Source: DASVUS01 sp036388675
GTDB taxonomy: Bacteria > Armatimonadota > Abditibacteriia > Abditibacteriales > Abditibacteriaceae
DNA length: 64,000 nucleotides
Reading direction: 5' to 3'
NCBI GenBank assembly: GCA_036388675.1
Contig: DASVRI010000041.1
Span: 1-64,000, forward strand
Shown: in pieces, positions 16,855 to 26,679 of the stretch
Layout: every line of letters begins with the position of its first letter
Numbering within the stretch: the first letter of the stretch is position 1
Program-made: the position numbers and the translations under genes
The notes under the pieces: model-generated
Database searches by the model: none
Seen by the model: only the letters and a program-made list of their open reading frames with translations
What the model was told of the DNA's origin: nothing

Positions 16855-16899
16855 GCATAAGTGATGACTCACTCGCCTTGAATCAGTCATCACTTATGC
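16855..16899. terminator. Bidirectional terminator between the glycoside hydrolase and glgA genes
   Basis: GCATAAGTGATGACT (16855-16869) pairs perfectly with 16885-16899 across a 15-base loop, between convergent genes. The right arm overlaps the last codons and stop of glgA. Confidence 0.7.
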
Positions 16900-18408
16900 T
16901 TCAAGTGCAAGCTGCGTATTGCTACGGCTCATACCGAGTACTCGTCGGTAGAGGCTTTCATACTGTGCGGCAGAAAGATCCCATGAAAAGTCGCACTCCA
17001 GGGCGTTTTGCAGCAGGCGGGGCCACTGCGGCGAGTGGAAGCAACATCGCGCGCGATGCAAAGCGTGGAGCATCGCTTCAGCACTGAACTCTGCGAACGT
17101 GAAACCGTTGCCCTGTCCTTGTGCGGGGTCGAATTCGCGCACCGAATCGACGAGGCCACCAGTGGCTCGCACAATGGGAATTGTGCCGTAAGCCAGGGCG
17201 ATCATCTGCCCCAGGCCGCATGGCTCGTAGCGCGACGGCATGAGAAAGAAATCGCTGCCTGCGTAGATGCGATGCGCCAGATCGTCGTTAAACACGCCCA
17301 GTTTTGCTACGACAGACTGTGGGAAACGCCGTGCCAAGTCTTCAAACGCTCGTTCGTAGCGCTGGTCGCCGGTGCCCAGAAGCACAAACTGAAATCCCAT
17401 TTTTAGCATCGGCTCCATGGCCTGCGCCACGAGATCAAAGCCTTTTTGCGATGACAGGCGCGACACCATGCCAATTATGGGCTTTGTGCTGTCGTTGGGC
17501 AAGCGCAGGTGGTGCAGCAAGTCGCGACGACAAGCGGCTTTGCCGCGCATATCCTCGGAACTGTAATTCGCTGCGATGACGCAATCGGTGCCGGGGTTCC
17601 ACTTGTTGTAGTCGATGCCGTTTAGGATGCCGCTTATGGCAGCAGAGCGGGTGCGCAGCACTCCATCCAGCCCGGCACCGAACTCCGGGGTTTGAACCTC
17701 GCGCGCGTATTGGGGCGAAACCGTGGTCACGGCATCAGACCACACTAAAGCCGCCTTCATAGGGTTAATCTGGTCGTAGAATTCCAGCCCCTGCGTATTG
17801 AACAGCGACCAGTCAAGCCCCAGGCGCGGCAGAAAATCCTTGTGCGCCAGCCCTTGATAGGCCAAGTTGTGGATTGTAAAAACCGTTTTCGCGCGGCACC
17901 GCGTATCATCCTCAACGCGCCATGAATTCGGGGAACTGCGGCAGTAAGCGGGCACAAGGCCGCTATGCCAGTCGTGACAGTGGATGATGTGTGAATGCCA
18001 ACCGAGTACTCGAGGCAGTTCCACAGCGACGCGGCTGAAGAAGCCGAAACGCAAAACGTCGTCGCTCTCGCCGTACAAACGCCGGCGACAGAAGTATTGC
18101 GGCGCGTCAATGAAGTAGGTCGCCACGGGCGTCTGCGCGGCATCAACCTGAAGCAGTTGTGCTGTTTGCGTGGCGCCATCAAAAGCGATTTCAATGTGTC
18201 CCACAACTCGTGCCGGAAACTGCCCGGAGCTAATTGAGTCGTAGCGCGGCAGCACAACCCGCACATCCAGGCCGCGCGCCGTCAAAGCAGCAGGCAGCGA
18301 CCCGATGACATCGGCCAGACCGCCGGTTTTCGCATAGGGCGCCACCTCCGACGCCACCATCAACACACGCAGGGGAGATTGAAAATTCACAAAAGCACGG
18401 CGCCGCAC
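16894..18408 (-). CDS. glgA: Glycogen synthase (ADP-glucose type, GT5)
   Basis: 504 residues. The ADP-glucose-binding KTGGLADV motif is at 27-34 after LRVLMVASEVAPYA. The N-terminal domain continues with HCHDWHSGLVPAY and FTIHNLAYQG. The C-terminal GT-B domain shows GMVSRLSSQKGFDLV, FVLLGTGDQRYERAF, and the catalytic PSRYEPCGLGQMIALAYGTIPIVRATGGL stretch. It transfers glucose from ADP-glucose to growing alpha-1,4-glucan. Length is close to the family norm. It is a single gene here, with no other glg genes next to it, and a CGAGTACTCG lies just upstream of the start. Confidence 0.95.
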   Translation of the reverse strand: MRRRAFVNFQSPLRVLMVASEVAPYAKTGGLADVIGSLPAALTARGLDVRVVLPRYDSISSGQFPARVVGHIEIAFDGATQTAQLLQVDAAQTPVATYFIDAPQYFCRRRLYGESDDVLRFGFFSRVAVELPRVLGWHSHIIHCHDWHSGLVPAYCRSSPNSWRVEDDTRCRAKTVFTIHNLAYQGLAHKDFLPRLGLDWSLFNTQGLEFYDQINPMKAALVWSDAVTTVSPQYAREVQTPEFGAGLDGVLRTRSAAISGILNGIDYNKWNPGTDCVIAANYSSEDMRGKAACRRDLLHHLRLPNDSTKPIIGMVSRLSSQKGFDLVAQAMEPMLKMGFQFVLLGTGDQRYERAFEDLARRFPQSVVAKLGVFNDDLAHRIYAGSDFFLMPSRYEPCGLGQMIALAYGTIPIVRATGGLVDSVREFDPAQGQGNGFTFAEFSAEAMLHALHRARCCFHSPQWPRLLQNALECDFSWDLSAAQYESLYRRVLGMSRSNTQLALEA

Positions 18409-18471
18409 TCACGAGTACTCGTGGTCACTCTCGACGGTCAGCCGTGCCTTATTTTATCAAGTTTTCGTAAC

Positions 18472-18505
18472 AAAAAAACAGGCGATGCTTACAAACATCG
18501 CCTGT
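18472..18505 (-). terminator. Rho-independent terminator of the NlpC/P60 gene
   Basis: On the minus strand ACAGGCGATG pairs with CATCGCCTGT across an eight-base loop and is followed by seven T. It begins seven bases after the stop codon. Confidence 0.9.
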
Positions 18506-18511
18506 CCACAC

Positions 18512-19552
18512 TTAGATTCCCCCGGCCACCAGACGACGCGCACCGGCATACTTCGCCTGATACTTGGCGGTGTCCAGCGAGGAAACAATCGTGCCGAGTC
18601 CGGTGCCGGCGGCGTGAATAAAGCGGCGTCGTCCCAGGTAAATTCCCACGTGAGAGATGCCCGGTTTGTACGTATTGGCGAAGAAAACCAGATCGCCGGG
18701 TTTGAGCAGCGCCTGTGCGATGGGCTTACCGTAATTGAACTGCTCCGCCGCCGAGTGCGGCAATGAACGATAGCCCAAGTCGCGCATCACGCGAATGATA
18801 AAGCCGGAGCAATCGAAACCGCGCCCCGATTCGCCGCCCCACACGTAGGGCGTACCGGCGTAGCGTTGCGCCACTTTCACAAAGGGATGCAAGCCTTTGG
18901 CTTCGGGACCAGCTTCCATCATCGCCTGGCGCAACGTGCTGCCGAAGCTCATTAGCTGCTTCTGGCCAACGGTCAAGTCGGCATCCGCCTGGTTCAACTG
19001 CCGCTTGCTGCGCTGCAACTGCGCCTGCAACTGCTGCAAGAACAGGCGGTCGCGCTCACCGTCATTGGAGCGCGAGGAAAGCGATGCCGGACGAGAAGCG
19101 GGTACGATGGAGCGAGGCGCTGTCACCAGTGGCGCTGTCGCCACTCGTGGAGCGACTACTGCCGGACGAGAAGCCAAAGCCACTGAAGTTGAAGAGGCCA
19201 CCCCGGGTTTTCCGGCTGCGGGACGTGCCGGTTGCACTGCGGCGCCTGAAAGCGTCTTCGTGACAGGAGCACTAATCGCTGACGCAACACCTGACGTTCC
19301 GCTCGCCCGAGTACTCGCCGCGCCGCCGTTCGTTGCGGCAGGTTTAATAACGATGACGGTTGGAGCAGATGACGCAGTGGATGCTGCGGCAGCACTTGTT
19401 TCACCCGTTGTCGTGGCGCCGTCTTGCGGCAGCGCCGTAGCAGGAGGAATAGGGGCCTCGTCGGCGGCCTGTGCCGGAACGGCCTGTGCCAGGTGCGAGG
19501 CACTTGCTGCGGAAAGAACCAGAAAAAAGGCTTTAGAATGTTTTGTTTTCAC
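18512..19552 (-). CDS. Secreted NlpC/P60 cell-wall peptidase with Ala/Pro/Thr-rich linker
   Basis: 346 residues from a GTG at 19552, giving a canonical signal peptide (MKTKHSKAFFLVLSAASASHL). A TTG at 19570 would add six residues. About 150 residues of low-complexity Ala/Ser/Thr/Pro follow, then a short predicted coiled coil (RDRLFLQQLQAQLQRSKRQL). The C-terminal NlpC/P60 domain has the catalytic Cys in GRGFDCSGFI (near 248), the catalytic His in GISHVGIYLG (near 300), and YVWGG. Such enzymes cut the D-Glu to diamino-acid bond in peptidoglycan stem peptides. The gene has its own terminator. Confidence 0.9.
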   Translation of the reverse strand: MKTKHSKAFFLVLSAASASHLAQAVPAQAADEAPIPPATALPQDGATTTGETSAAAASTASSAPTVIVIKPAATNGGAASTRASGTSGVASAISAPVTKTLSGAAVQPARPAAGKPGVASSTSVALASRPAVVAPRVATAPLVTAPRSIVPASRPASLSSRSNDGERDRLFLQQLQAQLQRSKRQLNQADADLTVGQKQLMSFGSTLRQAMMEAGPEAKGLHPFVKVAQRYAGTPYVWGGESGRGFDCSGFIIRVMRDLGYRSLPHSAAEQFNYGKPIAQALLKPGDLVFFANTYKPGISHVGIYLGRRRFIHAAGTGLGTIVSSLDTAKYQAKYAGARRLVAGGI

Positions 19553-19597
19553 GGTAAGCGCTACCTGCAATTAAATACTTTGAAGAAACAGTTTGAT

Positions 19598-21916
19598 TCA
19601 GCCTAAGCGCACTGTCGCCTCGGCACCGTTACTATTGGCAAAAGCTCGCAGCGCCAGTGGTTGCAGCGCGATGCGCTCGCCACCCCGCAGTCCCGTCGAG
19701 ATTTCCTGCTGCACGCCGTTGCCGGGGCCAAGTGTAACCGGACGCCATTCAATGCGATGCGCTCCATTGGCGCCAAGATCTTCTGCGGTCGGTGCCAACA
19801 CAGCGATAACGCCCTGATTATTTCCCTCACGCAGCACGGCGGCGCTCGGCACGCTAATGGTGCGGCGGTTACCCGGCTTATCGACCGAACAGAGCAGCGC
19901 CATGCCGGGCCGAAAGCGGCGTCGCGCGACACGATTAGCAATCGCTCTACGTCGCGGATTGAAGACCGCCACCCGCAGCACCGCCGGTTGATTGGGGCCC
20001 GCAGGCTCGATCACTTCGCGAATGCGCGCCGTCACCGGCACCGAGTCGGGCTGCACATTGTCTTTTTGCAGCTGATTAGCCTGCGCGCCGCCAGCAGATT
20101 GCCCCACCTGAGCAGGCCCAAAGCTTGAGGCTGCGTCATCAGGTGTTTTCTGCCCGCCGGAGTTGCCGCTCGCTTCGATGGCACCGCTTTGGGTAGCACC
20201 AGCCTGCGGCTCTTCGGTTTGGACAACGCCAGACAGCACATCGTCGCGCTTAAGGTTCTTCCAAGCGCCGGAATAATCGACGAGACGCGCTTCGAGTACC
20301 TGATTGCTCCCGATGGTAATGATGGCTTCACCCGATGCAACTTCATCGGCCACCGGAGCAACCCAGAGCACAGTGCCGCTTGAAGGTGCGCGCACAACCG
20401 AGAGGTTCGCTTGAATTGTGGTATCGAGTACTCGTTGCTGCGCAGCTTCAAGTCCTTCGCCGGTCGAGTTCAGGCGCTGCTCTGTCGAGCGCACCTGGCG
20501 CTCGTAATCTTCGACTTCGTTCTTGATGCGCCGCGCTGCTGCCGCCGCCGACCGGCTTTCACTTGTCGCCGACTGCACCATCTGCGCCGCTTCCTGAATT
20601 GAAGAAATTCCGGCAGCAGTTGGTCGTCTGCCATTTGCATCCTGGCGTCGCCTTTCGTTGCGGGCGCTGCGCCGGCGCGAATTGCTGCGACGTGTGGAAG
20701 AAGTCGTGGGTTCTTCTTGCGGTCTGTCGGCAAAGAGCGGCATATCTTGCAGGTTGCGCAAGGCGCGCACTTTTTCGCCGCTTTGCCTGGCAGCGGCACG
20801 CGCCGTAACAGAGGCGCGATCGGCAGCCGTCGCAGCAGTGCGCGCCGCTTGCACGTTATTGCGTGCCGTCGTGGCTGCGGCTTCCGCTTCGCTCAGAGCG
20901 CTCTTGGCTGTCGTGACGTCGCTTTCTTTAGCATTGCCGTCGGCAAGCCGCTTCTGGACTGCTTCGACAGCCGCACGCGCTTCCAATACGGCCTGCGTCC
21001 TGGCACCGACTCCCTGCTCGGCCTCGGTCAGGGCGCGCTGCGCTACTGTTGCTTTCTGCGCTGCACGATCCGCTTCCCGCTGCGCCGACTGCATGGCGCT
21101 CTGGGCTTCGGCCACGGCATTACGGCTCGGGCCCTGTGGGGGGAGCGCAGCCTCCGAAGGCTCCGTTTCGCGAGGAGCTTCCTGAGTACTCGGTTCGTCC
21201 GGCGGCGCCAGAGTGATCTCGCCACGCTGCAACTTGCCGATGATCGACTGCACTTCTTCAACGCGGTTGCGCGCACGCTCCACGCGCTCCTGGGCGGCTA
21301 CCAAACGAGTCTGGGCGCGTTGCAGTTTCCGCTGCAATGCTTCCTGTGCTTCGGCAGCCTCGACCTGCGCTTGTTCGGCACGAACCTGAGCGCGCTCCGC
21401 ACGAACCGGCGGACGCGTCTCGGCTCCGCTCGAAATTTGCAGAATACGATCGTTGACCTGCACCAACTCACCGGCACTGACCATGACACGTGAAATCTGG
21501 CCTGCAAGCGGCGCTCGGCCAACAACCTCGACCGATGGCTGCAAACGCGCGCGCAGCAAGGCCGTACCCGAACTTTGATGGGAGCTCACCAGAAGTGTTT
21601 GCGAAGGCGGCAGCACGCCGTTGTGCAGCACGCCGCTGCCGAGAACGCCGCTGCCAGTCTCCTGAATGCCCGCTGGCTGCGCCGGTGCCATGGCCTGGGG
21701 CAAGCTCATGCCACGCAAACCGGTGCACATAGCCATCAACAGAAAGGCGGGCACACTGGCACGCAAGGCACTCAGGTGCCGCAAATTTTTGGGAGCGTTG
21801 GCCGGAGGAGAGGCACCAATCGGTGCGCTGGGTTCCGGCGCGGAAGAGGCGGACGGCACAGTGGAAGCAGGCTGATCGACAGGAGACGAGGCAGAGCGTA
21901 ATAACTCGGGTGACAT
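19598..21916 (-). CDS. HlyD/RND-type periplasmic adaptor with very long coiled coil
   Basis: 772 residues. An N-terminal polar segment precedes a membrane or signal helix near 49-70. The first lipoyl half follows (VVGRAPLAGQISRVMVSAGELVQVNDRI, about 130-158). A very long Ala/Gln/Glu/Arg-rich coiled coil runs from about 170 to 500, interrupted by a Pro-rich loop and an Arg-rich stretch. The second half returns with LSVVRAPSSGTVLWV, followed by a barrel region (GMALLCSV, ISVPSAAVLREGN). Family role: bridge between an inner-membrane transporter and an outer-membrane channel. No transporter or TolC gene is adjacent. Confidence 0.8.
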   Translation of the reverse strand: MSPELLRSASSPVDQPASTVPSASSAPEPSAPIGASPPANAPKNLRHLSALRASVPAFLLMAMCTGLRGMSLPQAMAPAQPAGIQETGSGVLGSGVLHNGVLPPSQTLLVSSHQSSGTALLRARLQPSVEVVGRAPLAGQISRVMVSAGELVQVNDRILQISSGAETRPPVRAERAQVRAEQAQVEAAEAQEALQRKLQRAQTRLVAAQERVERARNRVEEVQSIIGKLQRGEITLAPPDEPSTQEAPRETEPSEAALPPQGPSRNAVAEAQSAMQSAQREADRAAQKATVAQRALTEAEQGVGARTQAVLEARAAVEAVQKRLADGNAKESDVTTAKSALSEAEAAATTARNNVQAARTAATAADRASVTARAAARQSGEKVRALRNLQDMPLFADRPQEEPTTSSTRRSNSRRRSARNERRRQDANGRRPTAAGISSIQEAAQMVQSATSESRSAAAAARRIKNEVEDYERQVRSTEQRLNSTGEGLEAAQQRVLDTTIQANLSVVRAPSSGTVLWVAPVADEVASGEAIITIGSNQVLEARLVDYSGAWKNLKRDDVLSGVVQTEEPQAGATQSGAIEASGNSGGQKTPDDAASSFGPAQVGQSAGGAQANQLQKDNVQPDSVPVTARIREVIEPAGPNQPAVLRVAVFNPRRRAIANRVARRRFRPGMALLCSVDKPGNRRTISVPSAAVLREGNNQGVIAVLAPTAEDLGANGAHRIEWRPVTLGPGNGVQQEISTGLRGGERIALQPLALRAFANSNGAEATVRLG

Positions 21917-22242
21917 GATATATGGCGCCTGGATAGCGCCGCTAAAAACCTAAAGCAAGCAGCAATGCAACATTGAATCAATGTCACAGATGAACGAATT
22001 GAAAGGGACAGGGTTCAGATGCCATTATTTTACGAGTGACCCTGCGCCCTGTCAACGATTTAACCAACTCTTAAGCGGCATAAACAGCCCGCCAGGGCCA
22101 CTCTCAACATGGAAATTTGTTGGAATGTCCAAAGCGCCTCTTCCAGTACACAGCGGCACCCGGCAGAACGTTCATGCTTTGAGGCGCGCGCCACAGACGC
22201 CATTTTCGTGCCACAGTTCATCTTTGAATTGACGTTACGATG
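21917..22242. other. 326-bp intergenic region between the adaptor gene and the glycosyltransferase operon
   Basis: It lies past the end of the eight-gene minus-strand operon and before the adaptor start. An imperfect inverted repeat (GACAGGGT near 22008 against ACCCTGCGCCCTGTC near 22040) could terminate the operon. AT-rich sequence near 21917-21990 probably holds the adaptor promoter. I see no gene. Confidence 0.45.
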
Positions 22243-23361
22243 TCACCTTCGTCGAAAAGCCTGTGCCAGCAATTGAATGTTACGCTCAAGGTCGAAATCC
22301 GCTTCGACTCGGCGGCGCGCCGCACGGCACAACTCGTGTGTCTTCTCCGGTTCTTCGAACGTCTGCTGTATGAGCATGGCCAGAGTTTGTGCGTCGCCCG
22401 GCGCGGCCAGGCGTCCGGTGCTTTCATCGAGAAAATCCGACACACCGCCTACGCGACTCGCCACCAGCGGCACGCCGCAAGCCGCCGCTTCCAGTAGCAC
22501 ATTGGGCAGGCCGTCGCGGTCTCCATCGCGCGCGACAACGGACGGCACAACGAGGCAATGACACCGTTGCATCTGCCGGCGCACTCCTTCATGCGATTGG
22601 GATCCCTCCAGTCGAACAATCCCCCGCAGTTCAAGGCGTGCAATTTCTCGTTCGAGAACACGGCGCTGGGGCCCTTCGCCCACAATGCTGGCCTGCACCG
22701 AGTACTCGTGTGAGCGCAGAATCGATAAGGCGCGCAGCAGCACCAGGAATCCCTTCTTTTCCACCAAACGACCAACGCTGAGCAGTCGGCGCGGCGTGTT
22801 TGCTTGTAACGGTCTTGCGAACACGTCCTGAAATGGATATTCTTCCACGCCCAGGCCGTGCGGCACGTACAGTATTTTCCCGGCATGAGCGGGCGCGAGT
22901 TGCTGCAAATGCTGTTGTCCAACGCGTGTGCAGACGCTGACAAAGTGCGCCGCTCCAATCTTTTGTGCAAGCGATGCGGTGTCGACAAAAATATCGCGTG
23001 CGTGACCGCTGAAACTCCACGGCAAGGCCGCCGCGCGTGCCGCGCCCCAAGCGATGCCGGCAGGATGCGAAGCGAAGCCGCCGTGAATCCAGTCAAAACC
23101 GAACTTCGATCCAACCGAGTGCCACCACTGCGCACCCATACGAGCAAAAGCCGCTTCGCGCCCGCAGCAGGCCCGCTCGAGTACTCGCACGGCCCGGCTG
23201 AAGGTGGAACTGCCTGACGCTTCCACAGGATGCGCGCCATCTCCGGCTCGCAGGGCAAAGATCTCAATCACGAAGCCGCAACGGCGCAACGCTTCGATTT
23301 CGCGCGCGATAAAAGTCTCGGAAAGAGTGGGATATGAATCCAACACGTAAGCGATTTTCAT
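22243..23361 (-). CDS. Family 4 glycosyltransferase
   Basis: 372 residues starting MKIAYVLDSYPTLSETFIAREIEAL, the opening of WcaL/colanic-acid-type GT4 enzymes. The GT-B C-terminal domain shows LLSVGRLVEKKGFLVLLRAL, IVGEGPQRRVLEREIARL, and DGLPNVLLEAAACGVPLVASRVGGVSDFL with the retaining-enzyme Glu. It is the last of three consecutive GT4 genes in the polysaccharide-type operon. Donor and acceptor are unknown. Two CGAGTACTCG copies lie inside. Confidence 0.9.
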   Translation of the reverse strand: MKIAYVLDSYPTLSETFIAREIEALRRCGFVIEIFALRAGDGAHPVEASGSSTFSRAVRVLERACCGREAAFARMGAQWWHSVGSKFGFDWIHGGFASHPAGIAWGAARAAALPWSFSGHARDIFVDTASLAQKIGAAHFVSVCTRVGQQHLQQLAPAHAGKILYVPHGLGVEEYPFQDVFARPLQANTPRRLLSVGRLVEKKGFLVLLRALSILRSHEYSVQASIVGEGPQRRVLEREIARLELRGIVRLEGSQSHEGVRRQMQRCHCLVVPSVVARDGDRDGLPNVLLEAAACGVPLVASRVGGVSDFLDESTGRLAAPGDAQTLAMLIQQTFEEPEKTHELCRAARRRVEADFDLERNIQLLAQAFRRR

Positions 23362-23394
23362 GGCTGCATCGGAGGCACCCAGGCGCGCACCGCG

Positions 23395-24543
23395 CTAAAA
23401 CGACACCGCTTCACGATACACATCCAACGTTTGTGCGGCGGTGCGACGCCAGGTAAACGGCTGTGCGTAGTGGCGGCCTTTGTGACGCAGTTCGGCGCGC
23501 ACATCGGACTCCGTCACGGCGCGCCGCAGTTGATGCGCGATTTCCTGCACTTCCATCGGGTCGCACAGCAGCGCTACTTCATTGAGGCGCGGTAGCGGCA
23601 CACGAGTACTCGCGATGACCGTCGCGCCACAGGCGAGTGCCTCCAGCACCGGCAAACCGAATCCCTCGGCCAGAGAGGGAAAGATAAAGGCTTCACAAAG
23701 CGCATATAAAAGAGGAAGGTCGCGCCGCCGCACGTAGCCGATGGACAGCACGCGCAAGGACGACGCGTTCATGGCATCGCTTGTCGGGTCGGGCGGCTGC
23801 AATTCGTGCTGTAGTTCATAGGTGTTCCAGGCGCGGCCACCACCGGCCAGCACCAGGGGCGGCGCCTTGGGCACAGCGCGAAACGCTTCCAATACGCGGC
23901 GTAAATTTTTCTTCGGCTCGAAGTTGCCCACAAACAGCACAAAGCGCTGCGGCAAGCCATAATGCTGTCGCACGGCTTCTTTTTGCGCCTCGCTGTAAGT
24001 CGCGAAAAACGCCGGCTCCAGAGCGAGTGGAACAACACGCGTGCGCGCTGCCGCCGCCGGCACGCAGCGCGCGATTTCTTCTTGCACACTTTTACTTGGC
24101 ACAATGACGCGGCGCGCCCGCTCGATAGAACGCGGCAGGAGTACTCGATAATGCACGCGATTAAGGCGTGTGGCGAAAGCGGGATGCGTGAGAGCAATCA
24201 GGTCGTAGGCAGTGAGAACGACGGGCACCGGAGACCAGGCCGGTGCAATATAAGTGGGCGAATGGAGCAGGTTGCAACCATCGCGCGCCAGGGCAAGCGG
24301 CAACTGCGTTTGCTGCCACCATACGCGACGCGCTTTGTCACCACCAGCGAAGGGCAGACGCACCCAACGCCACCTGGGGCCGAAGTTCGTCAGATGATCT
24401 TCCGGTGGCCCATCGTGCGGAATGTAGACCGTGTAGTCATTTTCGCCATCAACGACATTCAAGCCACCGAGCAAATTCCACAACGAGTACTCGACTCCGC
24501 TGTAGCGGCCATAAAGCGCCGTAGCATCAACACCGATATTCAT
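23395..24543 (-). CDS. Family 4 glycosyltransferase (mannosyltransferase-like)
   Basis: 382 residues from ATG at 24543 (MNIGVDATALYGRYSGVEYSLWNLL), matching GT4 enzymes that begin with IGIDA-type strands. The C-terminal domain has FVLFVGNFEPKKNLRRVLEAF and FPSLAEGFGLPVLEALACGATVIAS. A frame extends upstream to 24996 but lies over the next gene, so the internal ATG is used. It sits 33 bases upstream of the following glycosyltransferase gene. Contains three GAGTACTC copies. Confidence 0.9.
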   Translation of the reverse strand: MNIGVDATALYGRYSGVEYSLWNLLGGLNVVDGENDYTVYIPHDGPPEDHLTNFGPRWRWVRLPFAGGDKARRVWWQQTQLPLALARDGCNLLHSPTYIAPAWSPVPVVLTAYDLIALTHPAFATRLNRVHYRVLLPRSIERARRVIVPSKSVQEEIARCVPAAAARTRVVPLALEPAFFATYSEAQKEAVRQHYGLPQRFVLFVGNFEPKKNLRRVLEAFRAVPKAPPLVLAGGGRAWNTYELQHELQPPDPTSDAMNASSLRVLSIGYVRRRDLPLLYALCEAFIFPSLAEGFGLPVLEALACGATVIASTRVPLPRLNEVALLCDPMEVQEIAHQLRRAVTESDVRAELRHKGRHYAQPFTWRRTAAQTLDVYREAVSF

Positions 24544-24566
24544 AAAAGGGAAGTTGTGCCGGCGCT

Positions 24567-25712
24567 CTAAACCAGCACTTCGCGATAAAGGTCGCGCATG
24601 CGCTGTGCGGAGTCGGCAATGTGGAACTTCTGCATCACGGTTTCGCGCGCATGGCTTGAGAGATGCTCGCGCAAATCGGCTTCGTGCAGCACGCGGCGCA
24701 TGGCATTGGCCAGGCCGTTTTCTTCGTCGGGCTGCACCAACAGGCCATCTTGCGCATGGGTAATGATTTCCAGTGGCCCGTTCTCCGCGTAGGCGATAAC
24801 CGGCTTGCGCAGCGACATGGCCTCCAGCAGCACGCGCCCGAAGGGTTCCTCGTGCGATGGCAGAACCAGCGCATCCAGTGATGAAATGGCATCTACATTG
24901 TCCATCTGGTGCGGCACGAAATTGAATCGGTCTTGCATGTTGTGCGATTTCACGCGCTCGCGCAACTGCGCCGCATAATCGCGATGCTCGCCCCACAGGT
25001 TGCCGCCGATGATGGCAAAACGTGCTTTGCCGCAGCCATCATCGCTGCAAACTTGCGCCGCGGCATCAATGAAGGCTTCCTGATTTTTCCACGGCACCAA
25101 CTGCGCCACGCAACCGAACAAAAAGGTGTTCTCATCCAAGGACAGGTTCTCACGCAACTGGCTTTGCGAACGCGCATGCCATTCATCAGGGTTGAGGCCG
25201 TTATGAATTACACGCACTTTTTCGGGCGGCACGCCATCGCTTTGCAAGCGCTCGGCCACACAACCGGAAATCGCCACCACCCATGCGGCGCGCTGTGCCA
25301 GGGCCGGCGCGATGCGCTCCAACGAAACCAGATCACGCGCGTGCCAGATGGCTGGCTTTGACGCGCGTTCGCCGGCCAGCCCGCCCACCAGGTGAGCCGT
25401 TGTAGAGTTGGAGTGAATCAGTTCCGAGTTCGTTTTATGCACCAGATGCGTGATAAAAGGCACCGTGCGCAGAATGTGCATCAGGGTCGCCATGCCGCTG
25501 AGGACATTGTTGGGGCGTTGAATGCGGCGCATTGGGGCAAAGGTAACATTCCATTCTTCGGCGCGCAGCATATTAGCGAACGGGCCGTTGCCGGGCAGTG
25601 CCACGATAGGTTCCACATCGGAATGTTGGCGACGAAATTCCCACAACAGAGCGCGCAACGACTGCTCCGCACCGCTGACCTGTTCCGAGTGATTAAGATA
25701 GAGAACGTTCAC
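24567..25712 (-). CDS. Family 4 glycosyltransferase
   Basis: 381 residues starting with GTG after a clear GGAGG (MNVLYLNHSEQVSGAEQSL). The GT-B features are VRVIHNGLNPDEWHAR, FLFGCVAQLVPWKNQEAFIDAA, FAIIGGNL and LPSHEEPFGRVLLEAMSLRKPVIAYAENGPLEII. It is part of the polysaccharide-type operon, 23 bases before the next glycosyltransferase gene. The 66-base gap upstream holds a GAGTACTC. The sugar specificity is unknown. Confidence 0.9.
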   Translation of the reverse strand: MNVLYLNHSEQVSGAEQSLRALLWEFRRQHSDVEPIVALPGNGPFANMLRAEEWNVTFAPMRRIQRPNNVLSGMATLMHILRTVPFITHLVHKTNSELIHSNSTTAHLVGGLAGERASKPAIWHARDLVSLERIAPALAQRAAWVVAISGCVAERLQSDGVPPEKVRVIHNGLNPDEWHARSQSQLRENLSLDENTFLFGCVAQLVPWKNQEAFIDAAAQVCSDDGCGKARFAIIGGNLWGEHRDYAAQLRERVKSHNMQDRFNFVPHQMDNVDAISSLDALVLPSHEEPFGRVLLEAMSLRKPVIAYAENGPLEIITHAQDGLLVQPDEENGLANAMRRVLHEADLREHLSSHARETVMQKFHIADSAQRMRDLYREVLV

Positions 25713-25778
25713 CGTAGCCTCCTAAAATGGCCGGCCCTGTGCTGTATTCGCTGCGAGTACTCAACACATTGTTGGTTC

Positions 25779-26678
25779 TTACTGAGTAGTTGTCAAACGT
25801 CCCAGCCAATCGAGCGTGATGGCAAACACGTCGTGTTCCCACGCCAGGCCATAATAGGAGTGGTTCGCGCCTTCAACGAAATGCACCTGCGGCTCGATGC
25901 GGCCCTGCACCTGAGCGCGATACCAGGCAAGCGCTTCATCAGTCGTGGGATCGCCGGTGCCGTAAACCAGCAACAGGGGCGCCGTCCATTTCTCAAAGCG
26001 CTTGAGGGCCGCGCTGCGCCACCCCGGCGGCAGTTGACCGGCGATATTGGCCTCCACGTTCTTGTTTTCGGCGCCTCCGCCACCCGATAAAGCCTTGCCG
26101 ATGGATTTTGTATCCAGACGGCCTGCGAAGACTTTCGCGTAGGTTGAAGGGCGCAACAGCTTGCGCGCGTATTCCTTCGCATAGTGCAAGCGCTTGCGCG
26201 ACTTGCGCTCGCTCGATTCGCCTGCGGCAAAAACCGGAGCGCTCCACAAGGCCAGGGCACACACACCAGCGTTCCGTGTCGCAGCCGCCAGGGCCACTTC
26301 ACAGCCGGAGCACAGACCCACCAAAACAACTTGTGACACCTGCTTTTCTTCTTCACACCATTGCAAGGCGTCGCGCACATCATCGGCCATGGTGGCCAGG
26401 GTTGCGGCTTCGGTATCGCCATCGCTGTCACCACGACCGGCGAAATCGAAACGAAGTACTCGATAGCCATCTGCTGCAAAGGCGCGTGCGGCGCGCGTCA
26501 ACATTTGGTGCGGGCCGGTGCGTGTGCCGCTCCAACCATGCAGCATCACAATAGCGATGTTGCGGCGCGAAGTTTCGTCACCAGGCTCATGCCACACACC
26601 AAAGAGGCCCTCACCTTTGGCGTTGACCAGGAAAACAGCTTCTTCGCGCGCCTGTGTTATGTTGGAGATCGCTTGCAA
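25779..26678 (-). CDS. Alpha/beta hydrolase resembling exosortase-A-associated hydrolase 1
   Basis: 299 residues of alpha/beta-hydrolase fold: IVMLHGWSGTRTGPH (43-57), RVLRFDFAGRGDSDGD (73-88), the elbow VGLCSGCEVAL (120-130), PLLLVYGTGDPTTDE and FVEGANHSYYG with a candidate His. The elbow has Cys123 where GxSxG hydrolases have Ser; the exosortase A system-associated hydrolase 1 family is known for a Cys there. It is encoded one base after its paralogue, starting with TTG. It probably acts on a lipid- or ACP-bound intermediate of polysaccharide export, but this is inferred from context. Confidence 0.75.
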   Translation of the reverse strand: MQAISNITQAREEAVFLVNAKGEGLFGVWHEPGDETSRRNIAIVMLHGWSGTRTGPHQMLTRAARAFAADGYRVLRFDFAGRGDSDGDTEAATLATMADDVRDALQWCEEEKQVSQVVLVGLCSGCEVALAAATRNAGVCALALWSAPVFAAGESSERKSRKRLHYAKEYARKLLRPSTYAKVFAGRLDTKSIGKALSGGGGAENKNVEANIAGQLPPGWRSAALKRFEKWTAPLLLVYGTGDPTTDEALAWYRAQVQGRIEPQVHFVEGANHSYYGLAWEHDVFAITLDWLGRLTTTQ

Positions 26679-26679
26679 T

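Noticed and set aside
24544..24996. Upstream extension of the middle GT4 gene
   Set aside because: It would lie wholly over the next glycosyltransferase gene in another frame and has no homology; MNIGVDA at 24543 is the family start.
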